A DNA stretch of 64,000 nucleotides from Pycnococcus provasolii (lineage: Eukaryota; Chlorophyta; Pseudoscourfieldiophyceae; Pseudoscourfieldiales; Pycnococcaceae). Positions 43,201 to 50,382 of the stretch are shown here, one piece after another (within the stretch, counting starts at the first letter, position 1; each line of letters begins with the position of its first letter). Position numbers and translations under genes: made by a program. The stretch spans positions 930,001 to 994,000 of the forward strand of contig OW568863.1 in NCBI GenBank assembly GCA_938743325.2, written 5' to 3'. The notes under the pieces are model-generated. The model had not been told where the DNA came from. It saw nothing but the letters and a program-made list of their open reading frames with translations, and made no database searches.

Positions 43201-45644
43201 ACGATTTCCGCAATGTCAGGATACGCGCGACTCGTTTGCGGAACGGGACTTGTCAGCCAGTCGGCGGGGATAGGATGCAGCAAGCGATCAAAGCTCCCGC
43301 GCGTCACCTCTTCGTATTCGACGAATGGCGTTGTTGCGGGAGGCGCATTCCCCGCCACGGTGAAAGTTGCAGAAAGAGGTGGCACGTCACCCGCCGCATG
43401 GTCGGAGTCAACTTTCACTCGCATCGGATCGAATGTCAGGCTCCACGTAGTCACGGCAAAGTTGAATCCCTGCTGTTCCACGGAGCTCTCGTCAGGTTTC
43501 TGCACAGATGCGACGCCAGCCGCATCGCCAATAGCCTTGAGCACATCATCTGCGCTGGCATTCCATGCCCACGTTGCCACGCGAGAGCCATCGGAATTTC
43601 CCCACGTGACTGAAATCTCACCCATCACGTCCTTTGGATCACCAATCGATGCCAAGGTGCAAGTTGCCACCGTGCCATTTTGCGACGCCATCGTTGTGAC
43701 AGTCTTAGACAAAACCTCCTCGGGAGGTACATCTTCGTCAAACCAGGGCAAGGTTACGGCAAACGATCGGTGCTCAGTCAGATCTGTCCACGTGAAACGC
43801 GGTGTGCCCTTCTGCTTAATACTGGTATCGCCGAGCACGAGAGAGCTCAGAGCACTCGCGATCTTGCTGCCAGAGTCGTTCCATCGCATGCACGCGTCAC
43901 GCTTCCCCTGTTCCGTCGTCGTCATGCCATCCTGCTCGACCGAGAAGCAAGACTCCTGCTCCTGCTCCTTATCGCCGCCGTCCTCCTGCCTTTCGCATTC
44001 ATACACACGCCCTCGGCGGCGGGTGAAGAGCTTCATCTTCGCCACCTCAGAGAGACTGTCGACATGTGCCTTGGCGCTGGGAATACGTGCGCCGATGGCA
44101 AAGCCCGAGTTCCCGGCATACTGCGCGTGAAATGCCTCAAGCATGTATCGCTTACCCGCTTGAAGAGTGACGGGCTTGCTAATCTGATCCGCGCGCTTTC
44201 CAAGCTGCATGTAGCCGACGGCTCCTCTCATGTCGAGAATGAGCTCTCCATGAGGTAGTGCCTCCGCACCAGCCTCGCCCAGCTCGGCAAGGTAAAGATG
44301 TACGCGGTCGTCGGCAGTCGCGTAGAAGGTGTAGTTGCCGCTAGCGGGCGGGGAAAGGAATGTCACGAAGCGTGAGTAGCAGTAAGTCATCGTCTGTCCA
44401 AGGCCTGAAATCTGGGCACCAGCACACCCAACCATGGGTGGAGCGGCGAATTCGTCCGTGAGTACCTGCCATCCGTACGTCGCATTGCCGCTCGCGTACT
44501 CGGCGTTGCCGCGCACGACTGGGCGGCCAGCACTTACGAAGCGCTTGAGACTGCCAGCCTCCGCCGACCAGACTGAGCTGCCTTTCGTCCGGCCTTCCCA
44601 CCACTCGTACAGAACCCCTCGCCCGCCGACGGGAGCCGGATTGGCCACAGGCGTTGCAGCCTCGTCGCGGTACGTCGTTTGGTTCAGCTGTGCGCGACGC
44701 AGTGCCTGACTTTGCCTGTTTGCGCGAAACGGTCCTACAACGCACACAAGCTCACTGTCCGAGACGGACTCGACGCGACACGGCGCGATGTCGTTGTGCA
44801 GCACCACCTTGGTAGCACCTTGAACGAAGCCGCGGCCGCTAACCGTCACGCGCGTTCCCGTGCCTCCAGACGTCGGCGTGACAGCATGTACCTCTGGGTG
44901 GTAGGTGAACATAAGACTCGAGCCGGTCGCCGTGTATCGCTGCAGGCTTTTTGTGCGCACGGCACCCGCGTAGCCCGTGGATACGAGCGAGACATTTGCA
45001 GCTGCGGTAGCTGGCACGAAGCTGAGAGGTAGACTGCAGCGAAGGTGTCGCTCGTTTCCCACGACTCCCACAAGGCCGTCGTTCGTCTCGTCGCTCACGG
45101 CGCACGACGCGCCACCAACCGACATGGCTGCAATCGCGTTTGCGCTATCCGGAAACGCGTTGTGCCTCGATCCCACGAGGCTTGGCGTGCTCCCAGGAGG
45201 TCCGGCACGCGGGTACAAGCGTTGCAGACTCGGGGCGTTTCTCGTGCGCACGCAGCACGTGCTCGCGTCTTTCTGACCTGAGCCGCTGACGGGTGCAACA
45301 GTCACCTCGAGGTATTGGTCGTATTTCAGGCCATCCGTCGTATCTCGCGGTGGAACGTCGCAGACGATTTGCTCGGGCGTTGAGAGGTGCTCGACGACTC
45401 GGCAGGCGTGTGGTCCGACGTAGACGGCTGGCATGGAAGATGCCTCCTCGAAGAGCGCGTTTCCCTTGACGTAGAATCGCGTTCCGCCATACGTGGATGC
45501 GTAGCTCGGCGCCACGGACGATATTTTTAGTAGTTCCCTGAAATCAAGCGAGGAGGCACGAGCAAGGCCAAGGAAAAACACAAAACAATGCCAACACCGC
45601 CAACACCAACGCCGCCACGCGGCCGGCCCCGAGCCCCTCGCCAT
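31260..45644 (-). CDS. Giant IPT/PA14/G8/beta-helix single-pass membrane protein (fibrocystin-L-like)
   Basis: One uninterrupted frame of 4794 residues. The preferred ATG 45644 gives a signal peptide (CWHCFVFFLGLARASS); an extension to 45773 would bury it. The ectodomain begins with several IPT/TIG Ig-like domains (for example VTPTSGGTGTRVTVSGRGF), then PA14 (~340-535), more IPT repeats, a second PA14-like domain (~1490-1640) and further IPT repeats to ~2300. A G8 domain (~2328-2425) is followed by a parallel beta-helix region (HLSHVEISKSGQAG ... AVAIHQTHGVKLINN). A second G8 (~3265-3360) with its own beta-helix follows. A juxtamembrane module (~4172-4235), a Pro-rich stretch, one membrane helix (~4358-4381) and a cytosolic tail of ~410 residues rich in Pro/Ala/Gln complete the protein. 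The order IPT-PA14-IPT-G8-helix-G8-helix matches animal PKHD1L1/fibrocystin-L. Its role in an alga (adhesion, recognition or wall interaction) is unknown. Confidence 0.93.
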   Translation of the reverse strand: MARGSGPAAWRRWCWRCWHCFVFFLGLARASSLDFRELLKISSVAPSYASTYGGTRFYVKGNALFEEASSMPAVYVGPHACRVVEHLSTPEQIVCDVPPRDTTDGLKYDQYLEVTVAPVSGSGQKDASTCCVRTRNAPSLQRLYPRAGPPGSTPSLVGSRHNAFPDSANAIAAMSVGGASCAVSDETNDGLVGVVGNERHLRCSLPLSFVPATAAANVSLVSTGYAGAVRTKSLQRYTATGSSLMFTYHPEVHAVTPTSGGTGTRVTVSGRGFVQGATKVVLHNDIAPCRVESVSDSELVCVVGPFRANRQSQALRRAQLNQTTYRDEAATPVANPAPVGGRGVLYEWWEGRTKGSSVWSAEAGSLKRFVSAGRPVVRGNAEYASGNATYGWQVLTDEFAAPPMVGCAGAQISGLGQTMTYCYSRFVTFLSPPASGNYTFYATADDRVHLYLAELGEAGAEALPHGELILDMRGAVGYMQLGKRADQISKPVTLQAGKRYMLEAFHAQYAGNSGFAIGARIPSAKAHVDSLSEVAKMKLFTRRRGRVYECERQEDGGDKEQEQESCFSVEQDGMTTTEQGKRDACMRWNDSGSKIASALSSLVLGDTSIKQKGTPRFTWTDLTEHRSFAVTLPWFDEDVPPEEVLSKTVTTMASQNGTVATCTLASIGDPKDVMGEISVTWGNSDGSRVATWAWNASADDVLKAIGDAAGVASVQKPDESSVEQQGFNFAVTTWSLTFDPMRVKVDSDHAAGDVPPLSATFTVAGNAPPATTPFVEYEEVTRGSFDRLLHPIPADWLTSPVPQTSRAYPDIAEIVAPPGLSTDEMDGSIVRRMAEALSVDEDVDANLFNEPPLLVESCYDDGCQASSCVSDVGCTFRFSAADSDSPETPPTSPAARSVVVAPSSAAAGSNVLLSLRLNDVPGAGSDDATKHQELYVAVYDAAKQGTASPNEEMPCRLVAIDTPRLHALCLITAPTATGAYNLEVFRTDPSNGEIESFGVATWAVTDGESNFRGAAHVQSESGPHIGSAAGYVSTNFVVHHPEIAASEVYISDAYLVPESYLETAPLPSVVSVTPTGGGDEDWSGIGFFSAWASHTLAKLTPDLQLRRCVGNTRVQDDESPPLPTSTRMQCTLPPLSKGAVYALVVPYPVSSNDVSDFGSGALVVRSFAIGPNVFDIDSVSPSMGSIASGTDITITGSGLYSADSVAVVYVRVPVSTTFPNGLVPCDVSTWEATRIVCRTRAHYAANAAPDDPWARKVEAISTKAMVVSVILCSNARLRGRQGWTDLEKLHCWGDADTREATCSAEQSSCSFQYGENTTPRVTSVTPAKVDAGASDVVFTFRGSGLDQMNAGAFQATLTLLGRTTITCSGNTLDASGTVASCTLATSLSTGSYTIALEATDGTGHAVMQPSESTTPSIVIEAAPVIKSVAPNFPAAGGLIGGTKLVVTGTGFDPQDTTMFVGNNPCASTLVVGEAVECTTPRAIGTIVLEYWKVASSFNLLLRHDDEAGSSPFPLYGAPDYAVDYVETMDLLTESQGATSNKFKIHWATKAAYQGGPNDHWVARTKFQLRFPVAGNFSLWGEGDDSILVYWSDVLASKAKCCGENGVEYKRGGVLVSAGTVVDVVVTMREKSGNAWLALLVQDHTNSSTAWNKGNPRTLPLHWVHSTPTRQPQSLTLISNGVTATSSISVPTFAYDAGYVGGDYAELPQDADSSSLQVSDSNTLVIPLLGASARAAAEVGASANVELGGKFLGGGWHASVRESGTILDCTTSLPSNDNSTDYSSADALVKCSDVKLKYDSSYDFSVTLPDSVGRVWGEGEFKQPLKLNRVEPEAGSVNGGTLLTIHGNGFGESDGRYVEEAPHHIRVGGRVCPTLSWTSNTITCRVPYRAETNRNDAWISFHNGGGKQLGRLSKRYAYRENFTPVVASYSPTQAAAGSQEGRASIPVSVEMQIPASATSQIAATVLWVPSKNMSSLASLNNARTAIVNSVPAGIACAGVQLARVESDNATETADADEAFITWSLSCSVDAQPKGGGLPAGTFQLVVLVEAYGYASVAAEQPAPLVTIPFQPVGVHPVAGSAQGGTRLTLFGLGFGAASPLIQPGLSSQPPHTAHHAAFVGGNFCKTVEFLTVNAGDIPASVQHSLYTGQGFRIEAMVCSSASFCNNSIVDSTESCEHGAKMVTYQNSWTEVEEISFTEKGLGSYETTADLTPSVLAISPQAGSTEGGTKVALKGRRLMPACTPPAEGARSPCSVFFLSPITGKTVGSCNDLVLQSDTLATCVTSTPSAGVSGVTSKDGSGVYGIVKITLPGQIPVLGSIDAESIQDPSDRPDIYEWANLWSRRTTWGGAETPLYGDSVSIPKNTTVVLDVTPPPLGFLAIEGTLRVLDVGEGAKLALTASHIIVNGGALLAGSRGRPYLGNFEITLTGRREDTTAFLPVYGAKVLAIRGGRLDLYGRPVVRTWTRLFNTAAPGDSCIRVSDDVAISTGDVGVWETGMEIAIGSSVPSVTYGMERRVIERVSANGDGTSELCFASTESLKYRHGGDVVTHVVDDTMSREGNFNRVKIPNTVDDRVPVALLSRNIRIQGDASSKEEKFGVHIMVHKGKNPSAYPRADVHLSHVEISKSGQAGLLGRYSLHFHVERFVNGTVGVADPEEYGHPIVEGCSFHDTFSRAVAIHQTHGVKLINNVAVDIMGHAYFLEDGSEIDNVFVRNLAMGVRAQHRLLWSDTTPAGFWITNPNNTFLSNIAYNTEAYGFWIDLNSAAPFNGRFSPCPTRTRLGVFDGNTANANVKYGVRIHPEWFPSDSCSSKSKLVPTVLSNFTGVKNGMEGAIATQVGSVGFHRFVLSDNGFGGSRSASKVNGKDNGGNVEITWVSDGRPLNAALSQHDPRDYTGLFDSLVVASTIGFWERDQDSTSKPAMFNWPSARKHAGITTQTRSSLLFLDNVAFKNYGASSHPGNGKLAVYEACGKCKANQGGFLSHLSAIQYISPSSTEDGLQLHGGFAWKHQGTFVDRDGTALGKGNNAAMLAHNDLLPASACIKAPAGMKKDGSICTGAVSHRRVALNGHGPHSIKYYPLRFTKFTGGAAPSPVSDSVPFSKYNDNGYQMNVPAGVVYNVDWVTPARVDSNKWTIHGMDAMFEADWVVLRSEQQRRYDHFQVKSGGKVVQKASPSLQAALLRAYTRSIGGEDGIVGLTDAPNGAHTYVEEEGVVGVNASDIIPYTALSLLQLGSSRSNVNIEAKECPPAGCPPPPPPPFIPGNGTVTWTDPSLWPSGTLPQDGEDAYIGPGWDVILNVDTPKLNTLTIAGNLTFLSRGMDDVVTLSANRVVVDRGGRLEAGTDEQPFEGLARISLHGTRASRGVDDAKGDEPAEIRDAASPASKALSVFGALSLVAKTITGAPRYLKLVAQTSTHVDVQGAGANLRISDDFVGRIWLAPSAFNPRSHELVQVTAVEKLFEDRYRLYIDSAPRFSRPEASAPAVGTTVSYEPEVAFVDSSITVTADDGDMQLSSSTERFGCHVASFGNNARVRLHGVTLDHCGQQGLQRPALSLSEGSSAAYNISDVAVLNAMDGGILLRGTQGARLANVAAVLSLDWSTVEVTNSRGGNLIEHVLAGGLEKFKKSKFDKDLPAIFQISELASGDIVRHTIAAGSDRLGYRYAGADVCDPLVGDGGIFENNVAHAVLVGMMLDGRKGSACSRVAHFTVHHAWDFGLLGMGITANAVLSNSAFFDTKHAGVHMMRQGSFTDENAAVLMHDVHFGGDTASNRGGRGVCSCASGGYKDEGCLFPNPSMQSYPLRSKKIVGLMASAFALGFSPGPETKPWDKVMNYPIVHGYTHVNVSSFHDFDQCDGISLFPIAYHLATTPDAAHPVHLHSASLVNTTTDAGSLVEFPAAEAGWRNPSDCGEDVWEPTGHPLNCNGPGHGLIIDHDGGLFGNSAPMQLGHNVLPRPRVHQGTALDDLYDTSICAPLASGQGHGCKDIRASGGAVALSASPPTPLVFESRDADREERSNGVLQLHTWDSSKIGNNEAITYGPTDLLVATMDHGWCAAYTCQKRLAAFWSVVQMDRDYKANWTGTPPGFLRIWTPAPSFVRERREADSSILLTIPYRDKLRRFAFLPGRGRVVESDQMPSRASGSREVQFFFDGLTAQATILLPSGVGPVEIRTEAVVKLNMKLALSVEQFYDTESGRFASNLAAVLGIDPKRVRVVSIVAGRRRRTLFSVTEGVSVNVEIREDDSVLLAEKDEQSFAVETAAPSPPPPPSPLGSPTRLSPPPSMPSPSPPPAPSQSASLEALATLVVDKATTGELGSALGTDLLSLDVEIVEPKGITDDENKDDSKFSFVLTTTTTSASAASSVDEATTIVVIVCASSALLIFSAAAYYAWNRSRKVGARGSDVVVDVEKATDTTVTISGAAMPKNTNFESRQDLASWQNAVIPGRHEGDAAPHAVTVHASMTSVSANLPTPGGKFHAPSPPSSGGDEMSTGMMTHPTVPSVARASAGDGFYYETENPAALSSTRATRSGSVDQPTTPSAVLFDSTPFGPERPFNPGNAGSSVWRQEEQQLGGAGGAVLPAYQQPRGVGRPAAPAAYATGGAQLAYKRVNPLAVGDSGGMVAAKLPPPPVVASNATSSQGPSGALGAFQRAAKNEINLSRFKSAALPRPPPGIAPPSGPPPPHLPSAEQQQPSTTDIASAIELPGAAVGDAGSGASLARQTTDERVEDAVRQAKADLAVVEAAGTASVASKSRPTSQGLDRQRSALSEFVQDQLGVDAPPDDGRIYAGVISSSPGTGEETGKK

Positions 45645-46429
45645 GGGAAAAAGCAAAGCTGATTTGATGGCTTGCGTGCGAGAGCGCCTCAAAAAGGGGG
45701 GAAGGGGAGAAGGTGCGCACAAACTGTACGATAGGACAGGAGGGCGCCGCAACCGGACGGCAACAGCTGGCACTTGGCAGTCAATGCACTTCGTGATGTC
45801 ACAAAGCTACTATATTAATACTGTATGGCCTACCTTACCACTATGGATAGTCTATCACCACAGGCTTGGCAAACCTCCTTGGACAGGTGGCTTGCACTGT
45901 ACGGAACAGTGCATAGGATACCAATAACCTTAAGTCTCACTGTCCTTATGTGCGTGATGTCACTCACTTCCCTTCACGAGGTTCGTACTACCCTAGGGTA
46001 CCTATACACGAACTTTCTCGCGCCGCGAAAGGACGGGTAGGCCTTCCTACCCGAAAACACAGCACAGCGCGTGAAGTTAAGGTGAACCTGTGACAAACAA
46101 CTTCAAGGCCTTGACAACCTGACACGTGCGGGCTGCCTGTATCCCCCCCACTCCTTGTTGGTGTCGCTCGCACACACCCTGTCACTGTTATTGCCTTATT
46201 GGCGCTCGCCCTTGTCAAACGCACTTGTAACTTTGTAAGACGTCTTGACGCGCGCACACGTTTAACACGTGGCGGCCGCACACGTCTTCTTGCCTTACAT
46301 ACATTTATTTGATAACCTGGTTTGCGTCCTTGTATCCTATATTAAAATAGCGGTGCACGACTCCTTTTACCGTTTTACGTCGTCGTACCCGGGTAGGCTA
46401 CTTTTCGTCGTGGTTGGTTTTTTTCTTTG
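45645..46429. promoter_or_regulatory. Divergent intergenic region between two surface-protein genes
   Basis: 785 bases separate the giant receptor ATG and the beta-propeller protein ATG, so both are likely transcribed from this interval. Around 45970-46010 lie CCCTAGGGTACC-type palindromes. No ORF was recognised. Confidence 0.5.
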
Positions 46430-49400
46430 ATGATGGCCTTTAATGTTCTAGTGGTACTCGCGGTCCTCGTTTTTGCGATCAACAGCGTCAATAAAGTCAG
46501 CGCCGAGGCAATCAACGGATACACTTGGCGGTGGGCGAAAAAGTATGGCTCGGCCTCTGATGACAGGTGCTATGGCACGGCTTCGCATACCGACGGCTCG
46601 GGATTTTATGTCGGCTCGTTCAGCTCCACAGCCACGTACGAAAGCGCGAACGTCCTCACCAGCGCTGGCGCGGCGGACGGGTAAGTCTTTTCTCCAACTA
46701 GCCAGTGTGAGCGTAAACAACAACTCGCTAACTAACAAAACACCAAACCATGCCAGGTTCATTGCGAAAACAAACAACCTGGGAATCGCGCAGTGGAACG
46801 TGCGCGTCGGAGGCACGGGCTACGACGAAGTTAGGTCGGCGTCGAGCGACGGTGCAGGTGGCGTGTACGTGGGCGGCGCCTTCACGGCGAGTGGAACGCC
46901 GACAATAGCCTCCACCACGCTCACCGGCACAACCAATCAACGAAACGGCTTTGTCGCGAAGCTCAGCAGCACTGGTGCGGTGACGTGGGCCGTTCCGCTG
47001 ACACCCTCCGCGACGGGAACCGTATATGTTACGGCTGTTGCGTACGGAGCGAGCGCGTTGTACGCTGCTGGGTACTACCTAGGCGCAAGCGTGACGGTCG
47101 GAGGAACAACTTACACGAATGCAAAGAGCACGGGTAAGGACGCGTTCGTCGTCAAGCTCAACCCGGCAGATGGTGCGGTGCTTTGGTTTCGTCAAATGCA
47201 CGCCACCTCTGCAACCTTCGAAGGGCTCTGTGTTGATAGCGGCGCGGCGCCCGTTGCCGTGGGAGCTGTGATGGGAAGCGTGTTCGCGGATGGTTCGTCA
47301 AACGCGGCGACGGGAACTTCAGCCTCCGGAACCTGGAGTGATCCCGTTGTGGTGAAGCTACCGGCGTCAGGCACCGGGAACGCGGTGTTCACGACGGTGC
47401 TTGCCACGAGCAACGCCGCGTCTGGCCAATCTCAACCCTCTGCGAACTCCGCTTCCTGCTCCGGCACGGATGCTTACGTCGTAGGCAACTTTCGTGGCAG
47501 CCTTACCCTAAGCGGCACGACGATCAGTGCAGGCAACTTCGGCGATGCCTTTGCAGTCAAGCTTAACAACGCAGGGGCGAAGCAGTGGCTCGTTGACGCG
47601 GTAGCGTGCAACATCGAGGCGGTTGCGCAGGGCGTTGCCGTGGACACTGTCTCCGCTGGCGTGGGCGCGATCCACATCGCGGGGTGGTACAGCGGCACAT
47701 GCAACGTTCCCGCCGGCGCCGTGAGCTCGAGTCTCGTCGCGTCGGGAGAAGTGCAGGGTTTCATCATTGGATTAACAGCTGAAACGGGTGCGTCGCGTTA
47801 CGCCGCCACGTCGCTTGATGCAACGTCAGCCGCCTTCCTCGCCGGTCGTGGCTTGTCGGCCGTACCCTATGGCGGCGTGGCACTGTGTGGCGATACAAGC
47901 GCCAATGCAAGGGTGGACACGACAACCTTCACCAATAGTGGCATGTTTGGTACACACGACGTGATACTCGCCATGACGAGTGCGCCACCTGCGCCGCCAC
48001 CTCCTCCTCCGCCGAGTCCGCCTCCATCTCCTCCACCTTCACCACCTCCATCTCCACCTCCATCTCCCCCACCTCCATCTCCACCTCCATCTCCACCTCC
48101 ATCTCCACCTCCATCTCCTCCGCCTCCACCGGTTGGAACATGGTTGCCGCCGCCACCGCCGCCGCCACCGCCACCACCTCCTCCGCCGAGCCCGCCGCCT
48201 CCTCCACCGCCGCCACCTCCACCACCGCCACCACCGCCTCCGCCGAGCCCGCCACCAAGCCCTCCACCGCCCCCTCCGCCACCACCTCCACCTCCTCCAC
48301 CGCCCCCGCCGCCACCAAGCCCGCCCCCGCCTCCATGGCCGCCTGGGTACACGGCTGCGCTTCCCTTTTCGCCACCTCCTCTTCCGCCGAGCCCGCCTCC
48401 TCCCCCTCCTCCGCCACCGTCGCCGCCACCTCCCCCACCTCCGCCACCTGCGCCGCCTCCTCCCCCACCTCCGCCACCGTCGCCGCCTCCTTCTCCGCCT
48501 CCTCCTCCTCCTCCTCCGCCTCCTCTCACTCCTCCATCGCCACCACCACCACCTGCGCCGCCCCCCAGCCCACCGCCACCACCCCCGCCGCCGCCGCATC
48601 CGTGCACGTCGATTGGCAACTGCTCTCCACCGCCACCACGTCTACCGCCACCACCACCACCACCGCGTCTACCGCCACCGCCACCACCACCACCTCTGCC
48701 ACCGCCGCCGACGACGACGACCACTACACGGCCGTCGTCGCCGTCGACAAGTCCCGACGATGGCAAAGATCTGACGCCGATCGACGCATCTGTTATATTC
48801 AATGGAATGACCAAGGATCAATTCGATGCGAGCAAGTTTACTGAGGCGACAGCGAAGTCGATTGATGTTTCGCCGGAGGATATTGCGGATGTGCAAACTG
48901 AGGCTGTTCCAGCCGTTTCATCCGCCCGTTCTCTCCTGCAAATCGATCTCAAGGTTCTCTTTAAGGTGTATGTGAAGGATGCAGAGGATGCCATGGACGT
49001 GAGTGAGAGGTTCACTGATGCTGTAGTGGATGGCACGTTTCAGAAGAACCTGAAGGATTCTGGCATAACCGGTTTCACCGGCATCAAGGCACCTACGGTG
49101 GCAGTTGAGCAAGCACCACCGAAGGAGGGCGGGGGCCCAACGCCAACGCCAACGCCGACGACCAAGGCGCCGACGACCACTACGACGAAGGCGCCGACGA
49201 CCACCACGACGAAGGCGCCAACGACCACCACGACCAAGGCCACGACTAAGGCGTCGCCGTCTGCCACGACCACAACTACGTCGAAGGCGGAAGTGCTTGC
49301 ATCACCACCACCACCACCATTGCTTAGTGCGACTCCAAGCACGCCTAGCGGTGGAAATTCTGATGCTGACAAGAACGCGGGCATGTTTGTTGGGATTGGA

Positions 49401-49514
49401 GTGGCTGCAGGCTGTGTGGGTGGTGGTGTCGTTGCGTATTTCGTGACTAAGGTTTACCTGAAGCGAAAGCTTGCGACGACGACGACTGAATCGCTGTCCG
49501 CGACTTTAGCCTAG
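46430..49514 (+). CDS. SBBP beta-propeller / polyproline / Thr-rich membrane protein, two exons
   Basis: Exons 46430-46680 and 46757-49514 join in frame (1002 residues) over a 76-base intron with GTAAGT donor and CCAG acceptor. The junction recreates the repeat ADGFIAKTNNLGIAQW. A signal peptide (VLVVLAVLVFAINSVNKVSA) is followed by beta-propeller repeats of the SBBP kind to ~490 (RNGFVAKLSSTGAVTW, KDAFVVKLNPADGAVLW), a ~240-residue polyproline block of PPPPSPPP type as in pherophorins/extensins, a juxtamembrane domain (~753-862), a Thr-rich TTTTTKAP repeat, one membrane helix (FVGIGVAAGCVGGGVVAYFV) and a short basic tail. A cell-surface or wall-anchored role is inferred. Its stop lies 7 bases from the convergent neighbour's stop. 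Confidence 0.88.
46681..46756 (+). other. 76-base spliceosomal intron
   Basis: GTAAGT at the 5' end and TGCCAG at the 3' end. Removal fuses two frames into one SBBP repeat. Confidence 0.9.
47981..48720 (+). repeat. Proline-codon-rich low-complexity tract
   Basis: CCN-dominated coding DNA giving runs of Pro interrupted by Ser. The antisense frames therefore show artefactual Gly- and Arg-rich ORFs. Confidence 0.9.
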
Positions 49515-49521
49515 AGACAGT

Positions 49522-50115
49522 TCAGGTTGTGGCTGCGGGAAATGGGATCGAGTCTTCTTCACTTTGTTGAGAGGTTGGAAAAGAATAAATGGGAAGAATC
49601 GGTGTGCAAAGATTTGTTATTTCAATGTTCTTCTTTCTTTGTTCCTCTACACCGGCAACATCAGCCGCTTTGACCGCTGCATCAAAAGCGATTCCCGCTC
49701 GTTTGGACGACGACGCACCTCCCGTGGGTGCGAACTCAAAGACACCTTGCTGTTTCTTGCACTTTCTGCAAGCGAAGTTGAGCTGAGAGAGGTCGTCACC
49801 ACTATTCACGGCAGGCGGCGGCGGCGGCGGCGGGCCGGTGGTGCTGTCGACCGCGGCGGCACGAATCAGCATATCGGGCAGTGACTCCCCGGGCGGTGGC
49901 GGGAGCCCTGCGATAGCATACACTGCGATAGCCCCGCGCTCAGAGCGCTCATTCTCGCGCCTCCGGACGCTCACGCCGTGGTCGGCGTGCGCTGCCCTTC
50001 CTTGGTACGACGTGGATCCTGAGCCGCGGTATTTGAAATTGAGGATGAGCCTCCGGTTGCCGCGCGCGCGCCGCAACGGGTTCGGGGTTCGTTCGGCGTC
50101 GACGTCGCCGTCCAT
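49522..50115 (-). CDS. Hypothetical protein with single CxxC, 197 aa
   Basis: From ATG 50115 the frame encodes a basic N-terminus, a Pro-rich linker, then NSGDDLSQLNFACRKCKKQQ and a C-terminal charged region. Codon character in the last ~100 residues looks genuine. Only one CRKC pair is seen, so a zinc finger would need a partner. Residues ~40-57 (AAHADHGVSVRRRENERS) are encoded by the 55-base dispersed repeat also found at 20425-20479. No family was recognised. It is convergent with the beta-propeller gene (stops 7 bases apart) and divergent from XPA. Confidence 0.45.
   Translation of the reverse strand: MDGDVDAERTPNPLRRARGNRRLILNFKYRGSGSTSYQGRAAHADHGVSVRRRENERSERGAIAVYAIAGLPPPPGESLPDMLIRAAAVDSTTGPPPPPPPAVNSGDDLSQLNFACRKCKKQQGVFEFAPTGGASSSKRAGIAFDAAVKAADVAGVEEQRKKNIEITNLCTPILPIYSFPTSQQSEEDSIPFPAATT
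49941..49995. repeat. 55-base dispersed repeat, copy B
   Basis: 53/55 identical to 20425-20479. This copy lies within the hypothetical minus-strand gene. Confidence 0.9.
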
Positions 50116-50382
50116 ACGGCAGCTGCTCGCGTGGGGGGCGCCATTGATTTCGTTGCTCAAACTCAAACCTTCCGTTATGAATGCCCCACTCAAATCTTGT
50201 TTTCGTTTTGGTCGGGATCCCCCAGTATGTTCCCGACCGGGATCCCAGAGGGGCTCCGGCCAAACTCCCACACTCCCAGTGGTAGATTCGGATGGCTGTC
50301 AAGGGGCTCGTTTTTCCGCGCTCCCTTCGCGCGCGCCCTTTGCACGCCGACTCCACAAGTGTAGTAAAAGTCGTGCGTGTTC

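Noticed and set aside
31260-45644. Bacterial contamination as explanation for the giant intronless gene
   Set aside because: Neighbours on both sides are eukaryotic (plastid translocator; spliced surface protein), TGTAA follows the stop, and the domain order matches eukaryotic fibrocystin-L.
47867-48814. Gly-rich and Arg-rich antisense ORFs opposite the polyproline region
   Set aside because: Any antisense of CCN codons gives NGG, so long open frames are expected; the sense strand has a signal peptide, propeller repeats and a membrane anchor.
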